A DNA stretch of 64,000 nt from Pantoea sp. At-9b (GTDB lineage: Bacteria; Pseudomonadota; Gammaproteobacteria; Enterobacterales; Enterobacteriaceae), in assembly GCF_000175935.2 (NCBI RefSeq), contig NC_014839.1:62001-126000 (forward strand), written 5' to 3'. Shown piece after piece: positions 41,401 to 51,482 of this stretch. The notes beneath the pieces were generated by a model. The model ran no database searches, was not told where the DNA came from, and was given only the letters and a program-made list of their open reading frames with translations. The translations under genes and the position numbers were made by a program. Within the stretch, counting starts at the first letter, position 1; every line of letters begins with the position of its first letter.

Positions 41401-41609
41401 GAATAGCTGTGCTTCTGTATGGGGAGGAGTTTACATTACTGACAACAAAACCCTCCCTACATACACCTTAGCTCCGGAACTGAGACATCGTATTTCACAT
41501 GTATATCTCCAGTAACGGCAAGTATAAAGCCATGAACGTTACAGAATCTGTAAGAGCAAAAGAAGGCAACCTGTATCAACCAATATCAATAGTCAGCCGA
41601 GTAGCCAAA

Positions 41610-41945
41610 TCAGTTTTTTCTGACAAATTCCGATTTGAGTTTCATTGAACCAAATCCTTCGATCCGACAGTCAATATTATGATCACCCTCCACAAGACGA
41701 ATGCCTTTCACACGTGTCCCGATCTTCAGACTTGACGAACTTCCTTTTACCTTCAGATCTTTGATAATTGTAATTGTATCACCATCAGTCAGTATGTTTC
41801 CGTTGGCATCTCTGACAACGTTAGCTTCGTTGTCTTCTTCTGGTTTGCCATTGTCCCATTCATGGGCACACTCCGGGCAGATGTGAATGCCACGGTCAAC
41901 ATAAGTGAATTCAAAATGACATTCAGGGCAGGCTGGACATTGCAT
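41610..41945 (-). CDS. yjdM: YjdM (PhnA-like) zinc-ribbon protein
   Basis: 111 residues from ATG 41945, the length of E. coli YjdM; longer in-frame starts at 41984 and 42053 lack good ribosome binding sites. It has a zinc ribbon ([11 protein letters not shown] with later [10 protein letters not shown]) and the C-terminal SH3-like part ([19 protein letters not shown] and [17 protein letters not shown]). The family was called alkylphosphonate-related PhnA, but its function is unclear. It stands alone. Confidence 0.88.
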   Translation of the reverse strand: MQCPACPECHFEFTYVDRGIHICPECAHEWDNGKPEEDNEANVVRDANGNILTDGDTITIIKDLKVKGSSSSLKIGTRVKGIRLVEGDHNIDCRIEGFGSMKLKSEFVRKN

Positions 41946-42138
41946 ATCAGTAATCCCGGTAAACAGTGAAAAGTCAGAATTCATAGTGGGAAGTCTCATC
42001 AGAGCAGGCACTGTTATGGCCGGACTGGAATCTGTAAATGATGTCTTCACCACGAAACAGTTTAATATAATTTAAATTACATTATAATGTTATTAGCATT
42101 ATCATTCACCCTTTATTTCATCTTGCCGGGTTATGTGA

Positions 42139-42621
42139 ATGGAAGGTCAGGCACCATTATCAATTCCAGAAAATGTGGCCGGGATGCTGCCACATCGCTT
42201 CCCATTTTTGCTTTTTGATCGTGTGATTTCGCCCGACAGTGAGCTCAAAAAGGGACAAGTCAGAGCTCTAAAAAACATCTGTTACAGTGACCCACTCGTC
42301 CGAAACGGTGTGGTTCCGGGTAGTTTTTTTCCTTCGATACTTATCCTTGAAGCAATGGCTCAGGCTGCAGGTACACTGGTAACCCATTATCCTCCGCTGA
42401 TGAACCGTGGATTATTTTTCTATTTTGCTGCTCTTGGTCATGTGCGCTTTTATGACGCTGTAGAGGTCGGTGATCAACTGTGCCTGAATATTCGTCTGCT
42501 GCGTTATCGGAGCAACATGGTCTGGTTTGCAGGTGAAGCAAGCATCAATGATCGCATTATCTGTATGGCAAGATTTACGTGTGCAGGGGAAATATCTTCT
42601 TCAGGAAGGCCGTGTGAGTAG
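42139..42621 (+). CDS. FabZ-like hotdog-fold protein
   Basis: 160 residues. It shows the FabZ signature MLPHRFPFLLFDRVISPDSE with the catalytic-type His, and later FFPSILILEAMAQAAGTLVT with the catalytic-type Glu on the central helix. 3-hydroxyacyl-ACP dehydratases and related thioesterase-like hotdogs share this layout. It is not next to other fatty-acid genes; instead its end overlaps the probable GTG start (42614) of a spermidine-synthase-like gene. It could modify an acyl chain in a small accessory pathway. The true substrate is unknown. No strong ribosome binding site is visible. Confidence 0.82.
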   Translation: MEGQAPLSIPENVAGMLPHRFPFLLFDRVISPDSELKKGQVRALKNICYSDPLVRNGVVPGSFFPSILILEAMAQAAGTLVTHYPPLMNRGLFFYFAALGHVRFYDAVEVGDQLCLNIRLLRYRSNMVWFAGEASINDRIICMARFTCAGEISSSGRPCE

Positions 42622-43401
42622 CTTTGTCTGTGACGTTCTGAACGGAGTAGTTAAGTTGATGCCGTTGGGAAAAGAGATCTTTCATGAAGAAGATGAATAT
42701 GGTGAAATCATCGTCTCAGAGTACAAGGATTACCGCATGCTCCGGTTTGATGTTCTTTATAACAGAGCAAAATGAACCGGCATCATCCATATATTCCGGT
42801 TAATCACTATGTCCAGGCAATGCTAATGGCCATTACAAGGCGTCAATGTGGCCCTGTGCTTCTGTTTGGTATTGGAGGGGGGCTTCTTCTCGCCCTCTAT
42901 GCCTATGCCCCTTCAATGACGATGGACGTAGTAGAACTGCGTCCACGCGTACTTGACATAGCCATACGTTACTTCTCTCTCCCTTCATCCGGAAATATCT
43001 GTTATTACTGTGAAAATGCGCTGGAGTACCTGCAGCGGGATAACGGCATCAGGTACTCAATGATATTTTCGGATCTGTACTCGGCAATCATGATGGACCC
43101 ACTGCAGGGCAGTGAAACCTTTCTTTGGATGTGTCGTAACGCCCTCTCCGAGGATGGCTGGCTGGTACTGAACTATCTGGATATGCCCGGATCCGACAGT
43201 GCACTTTATCATGCACTCCACCAAGTGTTCAGTGACGTCTTTTTCTGCTCTGTACCCAGCGGCAATGTCGTCATATAGGCACGAGTTTCTCCGGGGAAAT
43301 ATTCCCGAGAAGCACTGGCAAACCAGTGCCGCGCAGATTTGCACCAGCATGTTTGGCGAGCTAAAACATCTGACCGGACGGCTAGTACGTCTTTAAAATG
43401 A
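42614..43401 (+). pseudogene. spermidine synthase-like aminopropyltransferase/methyltransferase, split
   Basis: A first frame from GTG 42614 (CAGGAAGG upstream) gives 53 codons including the N-terminal beta domain (EDEYGEIIVSEYKDYRMLRF). It ends at TGA 42773-42775, overlapping ATG 42772 of a second frame (ATGA), which gives the Rossmann domain: PVLLFGIGGGLLLALYAY, TMDVVELRPRVLDIAIRYF, YSMIFSDLYSA. Homologues are one chain, so the split is a frameshift or an unusual two-gene form. A TAG at 43276 after SGNVVI, followed by ARVSPGKYSREAL, also looks premature; the frame then continues to 43401. With two lesions it is most likely decaying. It follows the FabZ-like gene. Confidence 0.65.
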
Positions 43402-43468
43402 TGAGCCTGACCCGAGAAGATGCTATTATCATAAGATTATCATATTGAGCTATCAGGATTGTAATAAC

Positions 43469-43660
43469 ATGGAAAATAAGACCGCCCGGCTGACTGTTCT
43501 TATCGATCCCGAAAAGAAAAAAGCTCTTGAAGCACTCTGTCAACAGCAGGATCTGACGCCGTCACAGGTAGTAAGGCAACTGATTCGTGACTATCTGCAG
43601 AAACATAACACAGACTATTCTACAAAGTCTGCTTCCGAGAAGAAGCATATTACAGATTAA
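43469..43660 (+). CDS. ribbon-helix-helix (CopG-like) protein
   Basis: 63 residues from ATG 43469 with AGGA ten bases upstream. The sequence has the ribbon-helix-helix layout: a strand TARLTVLIDPEKKKALEALC, then a turn with LTPSQVVRQLIRDYLQKH. Such proteins bind DNA as dimers and often repress their own or a nearby plasmid or toxin-antitoxin gene. No partner toxin is seen beside it, so its role cannot be stated. Confidence 0.72.
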   Translation: MENKTARLTVLIDPEKKKALEALCQQQDLTPSQVVRQLIRDYLQKHNTDYSTKSASEKKHITD

Positions 43661-44568
43661 TTACGTGAATGATACGGCTTGTTTTTTCATGCCGTATGAC
43701 ACAAGTTCAGCGGCACCGGGAGACAGTTGCTATGATACCGGAAAAGAGGCAGACCCAATCATCGAATTTGAAGGAGAACTATCAAAAGCGGCTATTTATT
43801 TCCGGTTGCAATAATCGTTTCCGGTCTTGCTTTACTAATATGGTTTGTTATCAGCTGAGCTTATGCAACAGGTTCTTGATTATGGAAATTACCTTCTGGT
43901 GTTCAATTTACAGAGTTTGTATGTATTCTGGTGACATAATTCATGCGTAAGAATTGAGCTTAATTCACCTGAGAGGATCCGTCGGAGACGTTTAGCAGCA
44001 TGAACTTTCTGCCTTTAATTCAAATGAGTTCATCTGCCGGAAAGATTACGCAGCGAATGAGCGATCTCTTAAGTCTGGTACTGGGTAACTAACACTTCGG
44101 AAGCCAGGATGGTTAATCAGAAGTAAATCATTATCCAAGTTAGATAATTGTGCATTTCGCTCAAGATGGATGAGAAATTCCTTTACGTTCATATCCACAA
44201 CCGGCCATCAAATTGGTTGATTTAATCAATTCCTCTTAACGAAAAAAACGGTGAGTTTATTGTCCATGTCGATAAAAATAGTCACTTATTCTGCCATCCG
44301 TGCGCTCATATATTGATCGCAATCACCAGTTACTTACCTTCCTGTACCTTCCCCTGAAAATGAAGAGTTAATTGGCATATGAAAGTACGTCTGTAGCAAA
44401 GCACGGTACTATTCGTGCTATCACGTCCTCTTAAGGATAGGAACACAATCAGTCAGCCCTCTCCCGGTGTTTGTCTTGCCATGTAGATGATTTAAGGGTA
44501 TGACTCTATCAACGTTATATTAATTAGTAAGTTAAGATGCCAGAGTCACAAAAAGAGCAGGCGATGGA
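43661..44568. other. 0.9 kb without a supported gene
   Basis: Frames within 43587-43950 have no recognisable product. From about 44460 the DNA resembles the region upstream of the diguanylate cyclase at 24062 and represents the duplicated promoter side of the dead copy that follows. Confidence 0.4.
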
Positions 44569-46280
44569 ATGAACGTGGACGTCTAAACTCCCGGCAGAGG
44601 CGGTCTTGCCCGTCATCTGGGATTGTGGGCCGGGGCCGCTATTGTCCTGTCCGGAGTAATGGCCGGGATAATTCTGCGGAGCACCTGGCAGGCCGCATCA
44701 CAGGCAGAACAGAACGCGAGGGTTATTCAGGAATTATATCAGTTGCTGAATGCAGCGCACTTACTGCCAGTAGAACGGGCTTCTTCCAATATTCTTATGG
44801 TAGTAACCGGAGACCATCAATCAGAGGCTCGCCAAAAATAAAAAGGGCAAGACAACGGAAGGATGCCGCACTACGACTGGCGGCATCCCTGTTGCCTGGC
44901 CCACAGTTCCCCGCTTTACTGCATAAGCTCCAGGATGCCCGGCTGCAGGTCGACCTGACAGCCGCTGACACCAGACATGACCAGATGAAGATGCAGAACT
45001 CGATAGACGACATGTTCACCGTCTCCGACATCCTGCATGACATTGTCTTGATGAAAACCGCACAATGGTTTCAGAAAGATACGTCGCTGTCCACTCCCGT
45101 GCTGTGGGTGGTTGTCCTGACGGAGCTTCGTGATACCGACGGACGCATGGGTTCCTGGCTTATAGCACCTGTTCAAACCGGGAAACCGCTGTCCCAGTAA
45201 AATCAGGAAGGGCTGTACCGTGCAGATTAACGAGTCAGTATGCTGTGGGCTATCCTTGCTCCGGCAGGAACATTTTCCGGCCATCAGTAAAGCAGGCTTA
45301 ACACCATGCATACAAAAGCGAGGGAATGGTTTTTTAGCGAGGGCCGCCCCCTTATCAGTCAGCTCGTTTCAGAAGGCCTCTCGGGTACTGGGAAATATTC
45401 TTACTCAGCGGTCAGACTGACGTAGCGCTATCTGAGCACCCTGAGGTTACTTGAGCGCTCGCAGTATGAATATCTGAGGCAGCTTACTTCAGAATATAAT
45501 CAGCGTGCCGACAAAGAATCTGACTTGTTTTCACTTGTACTTTTTAGCCTGCTGGCCATCACAGGGCTCATCTCCGCCGGGGTCTTCGTTGTGCAGTTCC
45601 GTATATTGCACCCGCTGCTGACTGCCCGGAAAATGATTGTCAGCATGGCGCAGGATAAAAATATCACATTACACCCTCCTTGGGTCGGGGAACGGGACCA
45701 GTTGTTTTATTCTATTGAAATCCTGAAAATTCGCCTTGAAGAACGTACCGAACTCACCAGCCGCACCAAGTATCTTGCTGAAACCGATTCACTCACCGGA
45801 TTGTTCAACCGGCGGGCCTTTGACGTGACCCGAGAATCCTGGTTGTCCCGGTTCCACATGGAAGTGAACATTTATCTTGTTATCATGGACTATGATTATT
45901 TTAAGATGATTAATAATCGTTACGGGCACCCGCTAGACGACAGGGTCCTGATTGCTGCAGCAGACTTCATCCGTGGTCATTTAAGAGAGAGTGATATGGC
46001 AGCCCGTATCGGAGGCGAGGAGTTTGCTTTGATAATCCTAGGCAAGGGCAGCGCAGCAGCACTTTGGTTCGCTGAGTGCATCCGGCAGGAACTGCATAAT
46101 CTGGATTTCCGCACTGAGGATGGCGTTCAGATAAAAATTACGACCAGCTTTGGTATCGCCGGAACAACGAAAAATACGTCAAACACTTCATGATGGCAGC
46201 TGATAACCGATGCGGATTCTGCGCTCTTTGCCGCCAAGATGAGCGGACGGAACTGCATTCGCGTATCGTGTCCCGAATAA
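44569..46280 (+). pseudogene. dead second copy of the membrane diguanylate cyclase
   Basis: The region is similar along its whole length to the gene at 24062-25777 (1712 versus 1716 bp) including upstream DNA. It carries a TAA five codons after the ATG (44584), further stops and frameshifts (near 44840, 45198, 45424) and a TGA near 46190. The best-preserved part (45525-46193) keeps the second membrane helix, TDSLTGLFNRRAFD and the GGEEF motif. Here the I-site position reads RESD, an intact RxxD, unlike the TEGD of the intact copy. The gene cannot make a full protein; an internal start might express a cyclase-like piece. Confidence 0.88.
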
Positions 46281-46378
46281 ATTTGCCGATTTGCGTTCTG
46301 GTTGAAATGAACACGTGCCGTGGCTTTTTGAAAAGCTACACAGAAAAACAGGCATGATCACACAACACTGTGCACTGA

Positions 46379-47305
46379 TTACCAATCCTGAACCCGTACG
46401 CTGACACTCCCAGCACTACAAAAAAAATGACCGTTTCCACTGCTATCGTAAATGACTTCATCTTCACGGTACCCCAGAAGGTCACGCCACCGGGTACCAG
46501 ACTGATGTACACCCAACGCGATATATTTTCCCCCGGCTTCTCCGTTAGATAACACGACACACAACCCGGTATTTCGGCCGTATCACTACGGCTGAATGCG
46601 ACGCAGTTTGGGTGATCAAAGTAGTTCGTCTGCACACCATCTGCATATTGCTGGCGGGCACTGATCAGCGTCTCCAGCTCCGGGATGACGGGCATATCGA
46701 TCAGATGATCCTGATTGTCCTCCCCCCTGTCGGCATAGCGGGCACCAAACAGGTCAGGTTAAAAGACGGTTGGAACCCCTTCTTCACGTAGCAGTATGAG
46801 AGCGTGGGCAAGTGGCTTAAACCAAGGCTCCACCGGAGCTTCCAGCGACTGCAATGCCTGAGTGTCTTGGTTGGCAACGATAGTCACCGCATGGAACGGA
46901 TCGCGCTCAACCAGGGTACTGTCAAAAATATGGCTCATATCGTAATCTGAGCCTGCTTTTGATGACTGATAGAAGTTCATGTGGAGCGGAGCATCAAACA
47001 GCATGGTTTTACCTTCTACCTGTTAAATATACTGCATCAGTTTGTCGGTTTCGTAAGACCAGTCTTCTGCCACAATGAAAGCACGACTGCCCTTTTGATC
47101 AAATTCACCCAAATCAAACAAATCGTAAGTGTTATAACCGACAGAAGTTCCCCCCCCCCCCGCCTCCTTTGTAAGCCGGAGGTAGCCAGACTATGGTAAT
47201 ATCAATTTCTGCCACCCAGGGTGCCCGAACAGCCGCTTCTGGCCAGAGTTTACCGCCCTGTGGATAATACCAGTGAAAAAATTGCAACAACGTGGGGTTT
47301 TGCAT
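46379..47305 (-). pseudogene. amyA: cytoplasmic alpha-amylase, internally deleted
   Basis: From ATG 47305 (CGGAG upstream) the frame reads [20 protein letters not shown] and [10 protein letters not shown], as at the start of E. coli AmyA. A run of about a dozen G (minus strand, 47150-47162) breaks the frame. After [13 protein letters not shown] the sequence jumps to [18 protein letters not shown], losing about 190 residues including the catalytic centre, with a stop inside QYI-QVEGK. The C-terminal half continues in pieces ([33 protein letters not shown]) to 46379. The gene is clearly dead. Confidence 0.88.
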
Positions 47306-47454
47306 AGCTGAACTCCGTTTTGACTGGCAGAATGGGTCAAGTATGGAACATTTTTTTTAAAACTTGTCCGGTAAGTTTATTAAGATAAGACGAGTTACAT
47401 TTCAATGGTGCAGCAAACTGGCGGGCATTGAGTCTGTTCATTACCGGAGACAGT

Positions 47455-47762
47455 ATGCTTACAACTGTCATTTACCGTAGCCATATTGCGGATGATGTCC
47501 CCCTCAGGAACCTCCCCGACATGGTCGGGAAGGCAAGAGCGCATAATGCTTCTCATCACGTTACGGGGATCCTGCTGTTCAACGGAACGCATTTTTTTCA
47601 TATACTGGAAGGCCTCGAGGAAGGGGTTCTCACAATTTATGAAGCATCCGTGCCGACAAACGCCACCACAATATCGTTGAAGTGATACGGGACTACGTAC
47701 CCTCACGCCGGTTTGGTAATGTAGGTATGGAGCTCTTTGACCTCCTTGAGTATGGCCGCTAG
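47455..47762 (+). pseudogene. bluF: BLUF photoreceptor domain, remnant of bluF
   Basis: GGAG lies five bases before ATG 47455. The frame reads MLTTVIYRSHIADDVPLRNL, then HHVTGILLFNGTHFFHILEG, closely like the N-terminal BLUF domain of E. coli BluF. The flavin-contacting Tyr7 is kept but the essential Gln49 is His49. A one-base deletion after IYEA shifts the frame; the other frame continues ADKRHHNIVEVIRDYVPSRR and GMELFDLLEYGR to a TAG at 47762. The EAL domain that follows BLUF in BluF is missing. In E. coli BluF antagonises BluR, the repressor of the ycgZ operon, two copies of which occur in this window. Confidence 0.85.
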
Positions 47763-48026
47763 TCACTACGACATGCCGTGCTTGTGCGACGGAGAAAGCA
47801 TAACCGTCTAGGAATAGCGCCTCCGCTCACAACAAGCCCGTTTCTTGGGTCCCTTTTTGACGGATTTAACCCCGATTTTGCCAGGCGTTCAGCGATTAGT
47901 CGCCGTGATACTTAATATCCTCCTGCATAGGCGATTGTAGTGCCTGATTACTCATTGCTCTTCCCTGCACGCTGAGACAACAACGTGACCGCGTGTGGTC
48001 ACATTTTTCATAAATCCTGCTGACGA

Positions 48027-48920
48027 TCATACCGTGCCGGTGCCGCCGTCGGAGCACCATACCTGGCCAGAGGTAAAGCTGTTGGTGGTTTCGGCAAAGG
48101 TGACATAAAGAGGCGCAATTTCTGCCGGCTGACCGGGGCGGCCCAGCGGTGCGGTGGCACCAAACTGCTCAACTTTTTCCTGCGGCTGACCCCCGCATAT
48201 TTGGAGGGGAGTCCAGTATGGGCCTGGTGCGACAGCATTAACGCGGATCTGCTGTTCACCCAGCTGCTTTGCAAGGGCTTTGGTGAAAGCCGCTATCGAA
48301 GCTTTTGTCTGGGCGTAATCCAGTAAAATGGCGCTCGGATCGTAAGCCTGCACTGACGTAGTGTTTATTATTGATGAACCGGCAGGCAGATATTGCAGCG
48401 CCGCTTTGGTTATCCAGAACATGGCATATACGTTGGTCTTAAATGTGGCGTCAAAATCTTCCGTAGAGAGCGTGCGAATAGATTCATTAAATTGCTGACG
48501 ACCGGCATTATTTACCAGAATATCCAGGCCGTGTAACTGACTTGCAGCTTCTTTAACCAGTTTCTGACAAAATTCTTCCGACCGAATATCGCCGGGGATG
48601 GCGACGGCTTTCCGCCCTTCGGCCTCGATTAATTTCACGACTTCTGCGGCATCCTGTTCTTCATCCGGCAGGTAATTAATAGCAACATCAGCACCTTCAC
48701 GCGCATAGGCGATGGCAACGGCACGACCAATGCCTGAATCTCCACCTGTAATCAGAGCCTTACGCCCGGTAAGGCGTCCTGTGCCCCGGTAACTGGTTTC
48801 ACCGTGGTCAGGGCGTGGTTCCATTTTACTCGTCAGACCCGGAACAGGCTGCTGTTGTTTTTTAAACGGCGGCTTAGGATATTCCTGCATGATCAGCGTC
48901 TTATTAGTAAATGAGTTCAT
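48027..48920 (-). CDS. SDR-family oxidoreductase, YghA-like
   Basis: 297 residues from ATG 48920, with GGAG seven bases upstream; a longer in-frame start lacks this. After a proline-rich arm (MQEYPKPPFKKQQQPVPGLT) typical of YghA-type enzymes come the Rossmann motif ITGGDSGIGRAVAIAYAREG, NNAG, a Ser-Tyr-Lys active site (INTTSVQAYDP, LLDYAQTKASI) and RVNAVAPGPYWTPLQ. Relatives reduce aldehydes with NADPH and respond to oxidative or general stress. It stands alone, divergent from the MFS gene. Confidence 0.93.
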   Translation of the reverse strand: MNSFTNKTLIMQEYPKPPFKKQQQPVPGLTSKMEPRPDHGETSYRGTGRLTGRKALITGGDSGIGRAVAIAYAREGADVAINYLPDEEQDAAEVVKLIEAEGRKAVAIPGDIRSEEFCQKLVKEAASQLHGLDILVNNAGRQQFNESIRTLSTEDFDATFKTNVYAMFWITKAALQYLPAGSSIINTTSVQAYDPSAILLDYAQTKASIAAFTKALAKQLGEQQIRVNAVAPGPYWTPLQICGGQPQEKVEQFGATAPLGRPGQPAEIAPLYVTFAETTNSFTSGQVWCSDGGTGTV

Positions 48921-49263
48921 CGGTATCTCCTTCTTAGTGAGTAAATTAAGCCTGGCAAAAATGTGATATTTGTCACGCGTAAAGCAAAAAAATAATTGGA
49001 ACATTTAAGCGGAGCAATGCATTGTGATGATTAAATATTCACCCAAGGATGGGTGAGATATTAAAATTAAATATTAATAAAAGAAGTGATATTACGGATT
49101 TAAGACTCATCCTGACGTGCGATTCCCTCATGTCAAGAGGCTGCAAGTCCGTTAGGCGCAAGGGTAGTTCTGTGAGAAAGATCCCATTTTGCAAATCCTG
49201 ACTATACTCATATCTTTCTTTACACAGCATTCCGCTGTGTTTTTGGCAACCATGGAAGCTAAA

Positions 49264-50715
49264 ATGCATAACCCTTCTCAGCCCTCATCGGATGATGGCG
49301 GCGCTCTCAACTTATCTGTGCAGCAACGTCTGTTCTTCGTGGTGTTAGTGGCCACCATGGGCGCGCTGGCGTTTGGCTACGACACCGGGATCATTTCCGG
49401 AGCTCTGCCGTATATGACATTGCCGGCCTCCCAGGGCGGTCTTAATCTCACACCCTTCACCGAGGGACTGGTGACTTCCGCACTTACTTTCGGTTCAGCC
49501 ATCGGGGCCTTTGTCAGCGGTTATGTCTCTGACCGCTTCGGTCGACGGATTACGCTTCGCAGTCTTGCCGTGCTGTTTGTTGCCGGGGCATTAGGAACAA
49601 CCATTGCGCCTAATCTTGAAATCATGGTGGTGATGAGATTTATTCTGGGTTTTGCGGTCGGTGGAGGCTCTTCCACGGTTCCGGTATTTATCGCCGAAAT
49701 CGCGGGGCCGAAGCGCCGTGCGCCACTGGTCAGCCGGAATGAGCTGATGATCGTTTCCGGTCAGTTACTGGCTTACATCGTCAGTGCGGCCATGAGCCTG
49801 TTGCTGAAAGATCCGGGCATGTGGCGCTACATGCTTTCGCTGGCAATGATCCCGGGCGTGCTGCTGTTTATTGGCACTTTTTTTGTGCCGGCCTCACCAC
49901 ACTGGATGGTGGCCGAAGGGCGCTTTAATGAAGCGCTGCGTATCATGCGTAAATTGCGTGAGAACCCGCGCGAAATAAAAAAAGAGATGGCGGAAATGCG
50001 CCAGAATGCGCGTAAAGCCCGCCAGGGACTGCCTGCGCGTGAACTGTTAAAAGAAAAGTGGATAGTGCGATTGCTACTGCTGGGCTGCGGCATGGGGATT
50101 GTGGCCCAATTCACTGGCGTAAATGCTTTTATGTATTACACGCCCATCATTCTTACAAGTACGGGGCTTGGCACCAGCGCGTCGATTGCAGCAACGATAG
50201 GAAACGGTCTGGTATCAGTGGTCGCAACGTTCGCAGGGATCAAATCGGTCAGCCACTTCGGCCGCCGCCCGATGTTGTTGACGGGCCTGTCGGTAGTGAT
50301 TGCCATGCAGCTGGCATTGGGAGCTGTACTGGTGCTGATGCCGCACAGCCTGACGCAAAGTCTGTTGGCGCTGGGCTGTATACTTGTCTTCCTCTTCTTT
50401 ATGCAGATGTGCATTTCACCCGTGTACTGGTTACTCATGTCTGAACTGTTTCCGATGAAAGTTCGCGGCGTGTTAACCGGTTCAGCGGTGGCGTTTCAGT
50501 GGATATGCAACGCCACCGTGGCGCTGGCTTTCCCGCCATTACTCTCACTGGTTGGTAATAATGCATTCTTTATATTTGCCGCAATCAATGTGGCATCGCT
50601 GGTGTTTGTCGCGGTTATTTTGCCTGAAACACGTGGAAAGTCGCTGGAAGAAATCGAAACGCATATGCGTGAACATTTCGGTGAAAGCACAGCTGAAGCT
50701 GCGACAACAACCTAG
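49264..50715 (+). CDS. MFS transporter, sugar porter family
   Basis: About 483 residues from ATG 49264 (GGAAG six bases upstream), preferred over an upstream start. It has 12 predicted membrane helices, the sugar-porter motifs GYDTGIISGALPYM, DRFGRR after helix 2, RFILGFAVGG, PASPHWMVAEGR (PESPRWL-like) before the central loop, and PETRGKSLEEIE at the end. It would import a sugar or polyol by proton symport at the inner membrane; the substrate cannot be read from the sequence. A terminator-like hairpin follows at 50750. Confidence 0.93.
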   Translation: MHNPSQPSSDDGGALNLSVQQRLFFVVLVATMGALAFGYDTGIISGALPYMTLPASQGGLNLTPFTEGLVTSALTFGSAIGAFVSGYVSDRFGRRITLRSLAVLFVAGALGTTIAPNLEIMVVMRFILGFAVGGGSSTVPVFIAEIAGPKRRAPLVSRNELMIVSGQLLAYIVSAAMSLLLKDPGMWRYMLSLAMIPGVLLFIGTFFVPASPHWMVAEGRFNEALRIMRKLRENPREIKKEMAEMRQNARKARQGLPARELLKEKWIVRLLLLGCGMGIVAQFTGVNAFMYYTPIILTSTGLGTSASIAATIGNGLVSVVATFAGIKSVSHFGRRPMLLTGLSVVIAMQLALGAVLVLMPHSLTQSLLALGCILVFLFFMQMCISPVYWLLMSELFPMKVRGVLTGSAVAFQWICNATVALAFPPLLSLVGNNAFFIFAAINVASLVFVAVILPETRGKSLEEIETHMREHFGESTAEAATTT

Positions 50716-50749
50716 CAGGTGAGGTTAACACTGCGTTCTATATCAAATC

Positions 50750-50770
50750 CCGTGCGGCTTAACCGCACGG
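50750..50770 (+). terminator. hairpin after the MFS gene
   Basis: CCGTGCGG and CCGCACGG form a perfect 8-bp stem with a five-base loop, 34 bases after the MFS stop. The U-run is missing, so it may act as an mRNA 3' stabiliser or a weak terminator. Confidence 0.45.
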
Positions 50771-50935
50771 AGACGTAATTATCTGAAAATCCGGAATGAT
50801 GATTCGGGTATTCCACATCACTATGACCACCGCTGAGAAATTAATGGACTTTAAATCAGATGTTAAAAAGTAATCTGAGCCTTTCTGACCTGTCACGTTG
50901 AGATAGTGTGAAAACTTTTTCGTCATATCTGATGC

Positions 50936-51240
50936 TCACTCCCAGCCAGCGCGGGACAGCAGCTCATCAGCCGCAACAGTGTTTTCAGTGATGCGTGCCG
51001 TGATGGTGAAATAGGTTGAAGGCGTTTTATTGGTCAACAAAAACTGGCCACCGCGCTGACTGAACTGAGGAGTCTAATAATTTCACGTCCTTTCTTGTAC
51101 TCGTTATAGTCCAGATAACCAATCCTTACTAAATCGCACAAAGCCCGACGAATGATGACATTTTGATCTTTTATCTGCGATTCAAGTGGCAGACGCTCGC
51201 GAAATCTTCTCATCGAAATGTAAAGCGTGCCGGCAAGCAT
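50936..51240 (-). pseudogene. small hypothetical protein, frameshifted
   Basis: From ATG 51240 the frame reads MLAGTLYISMRRFRERLPLE, QNVIIRRALCDLVRIGYLDY and NEYKKGREIIR. A shift of one base then gives TPQFSQRGGQFLLTNKTPST and ARITENTVAADELLSRAGWE to a stop at 50936. The two parts together make a coherent protein of about 100 residues, perhaps with a winged-helix-like start, but I do not recognise it. No good ribosome binding site was found. Confidence 0.4.
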
Positions 51241-51482
51241 ACGCTCTGAGTGGAGTTGGAGGTCCAACGGGACGAAAACGTACGTTAATAGTACAATTAT
51301 GTGTTTTTTTAAATATTTTCATCAATGCCATCGGTTCGATGAAAAATTTGATACATTATTTTAAACCGGGCTGATGCTCTGTGGAGTGAAAAATCACGTC
51401 ACAGAATTTCCAGAAAGCCAGTTATCATGACAGGCATCAGATTTATTTCCTGAATTGGAACTTGTCATATGAGCATCACCAG

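Noticed and set aside
42060..42138. Fur-like sequence before the FabZ-like gene
   Set aside because: Fewer than half of the consensus positions match when aligned by hand.
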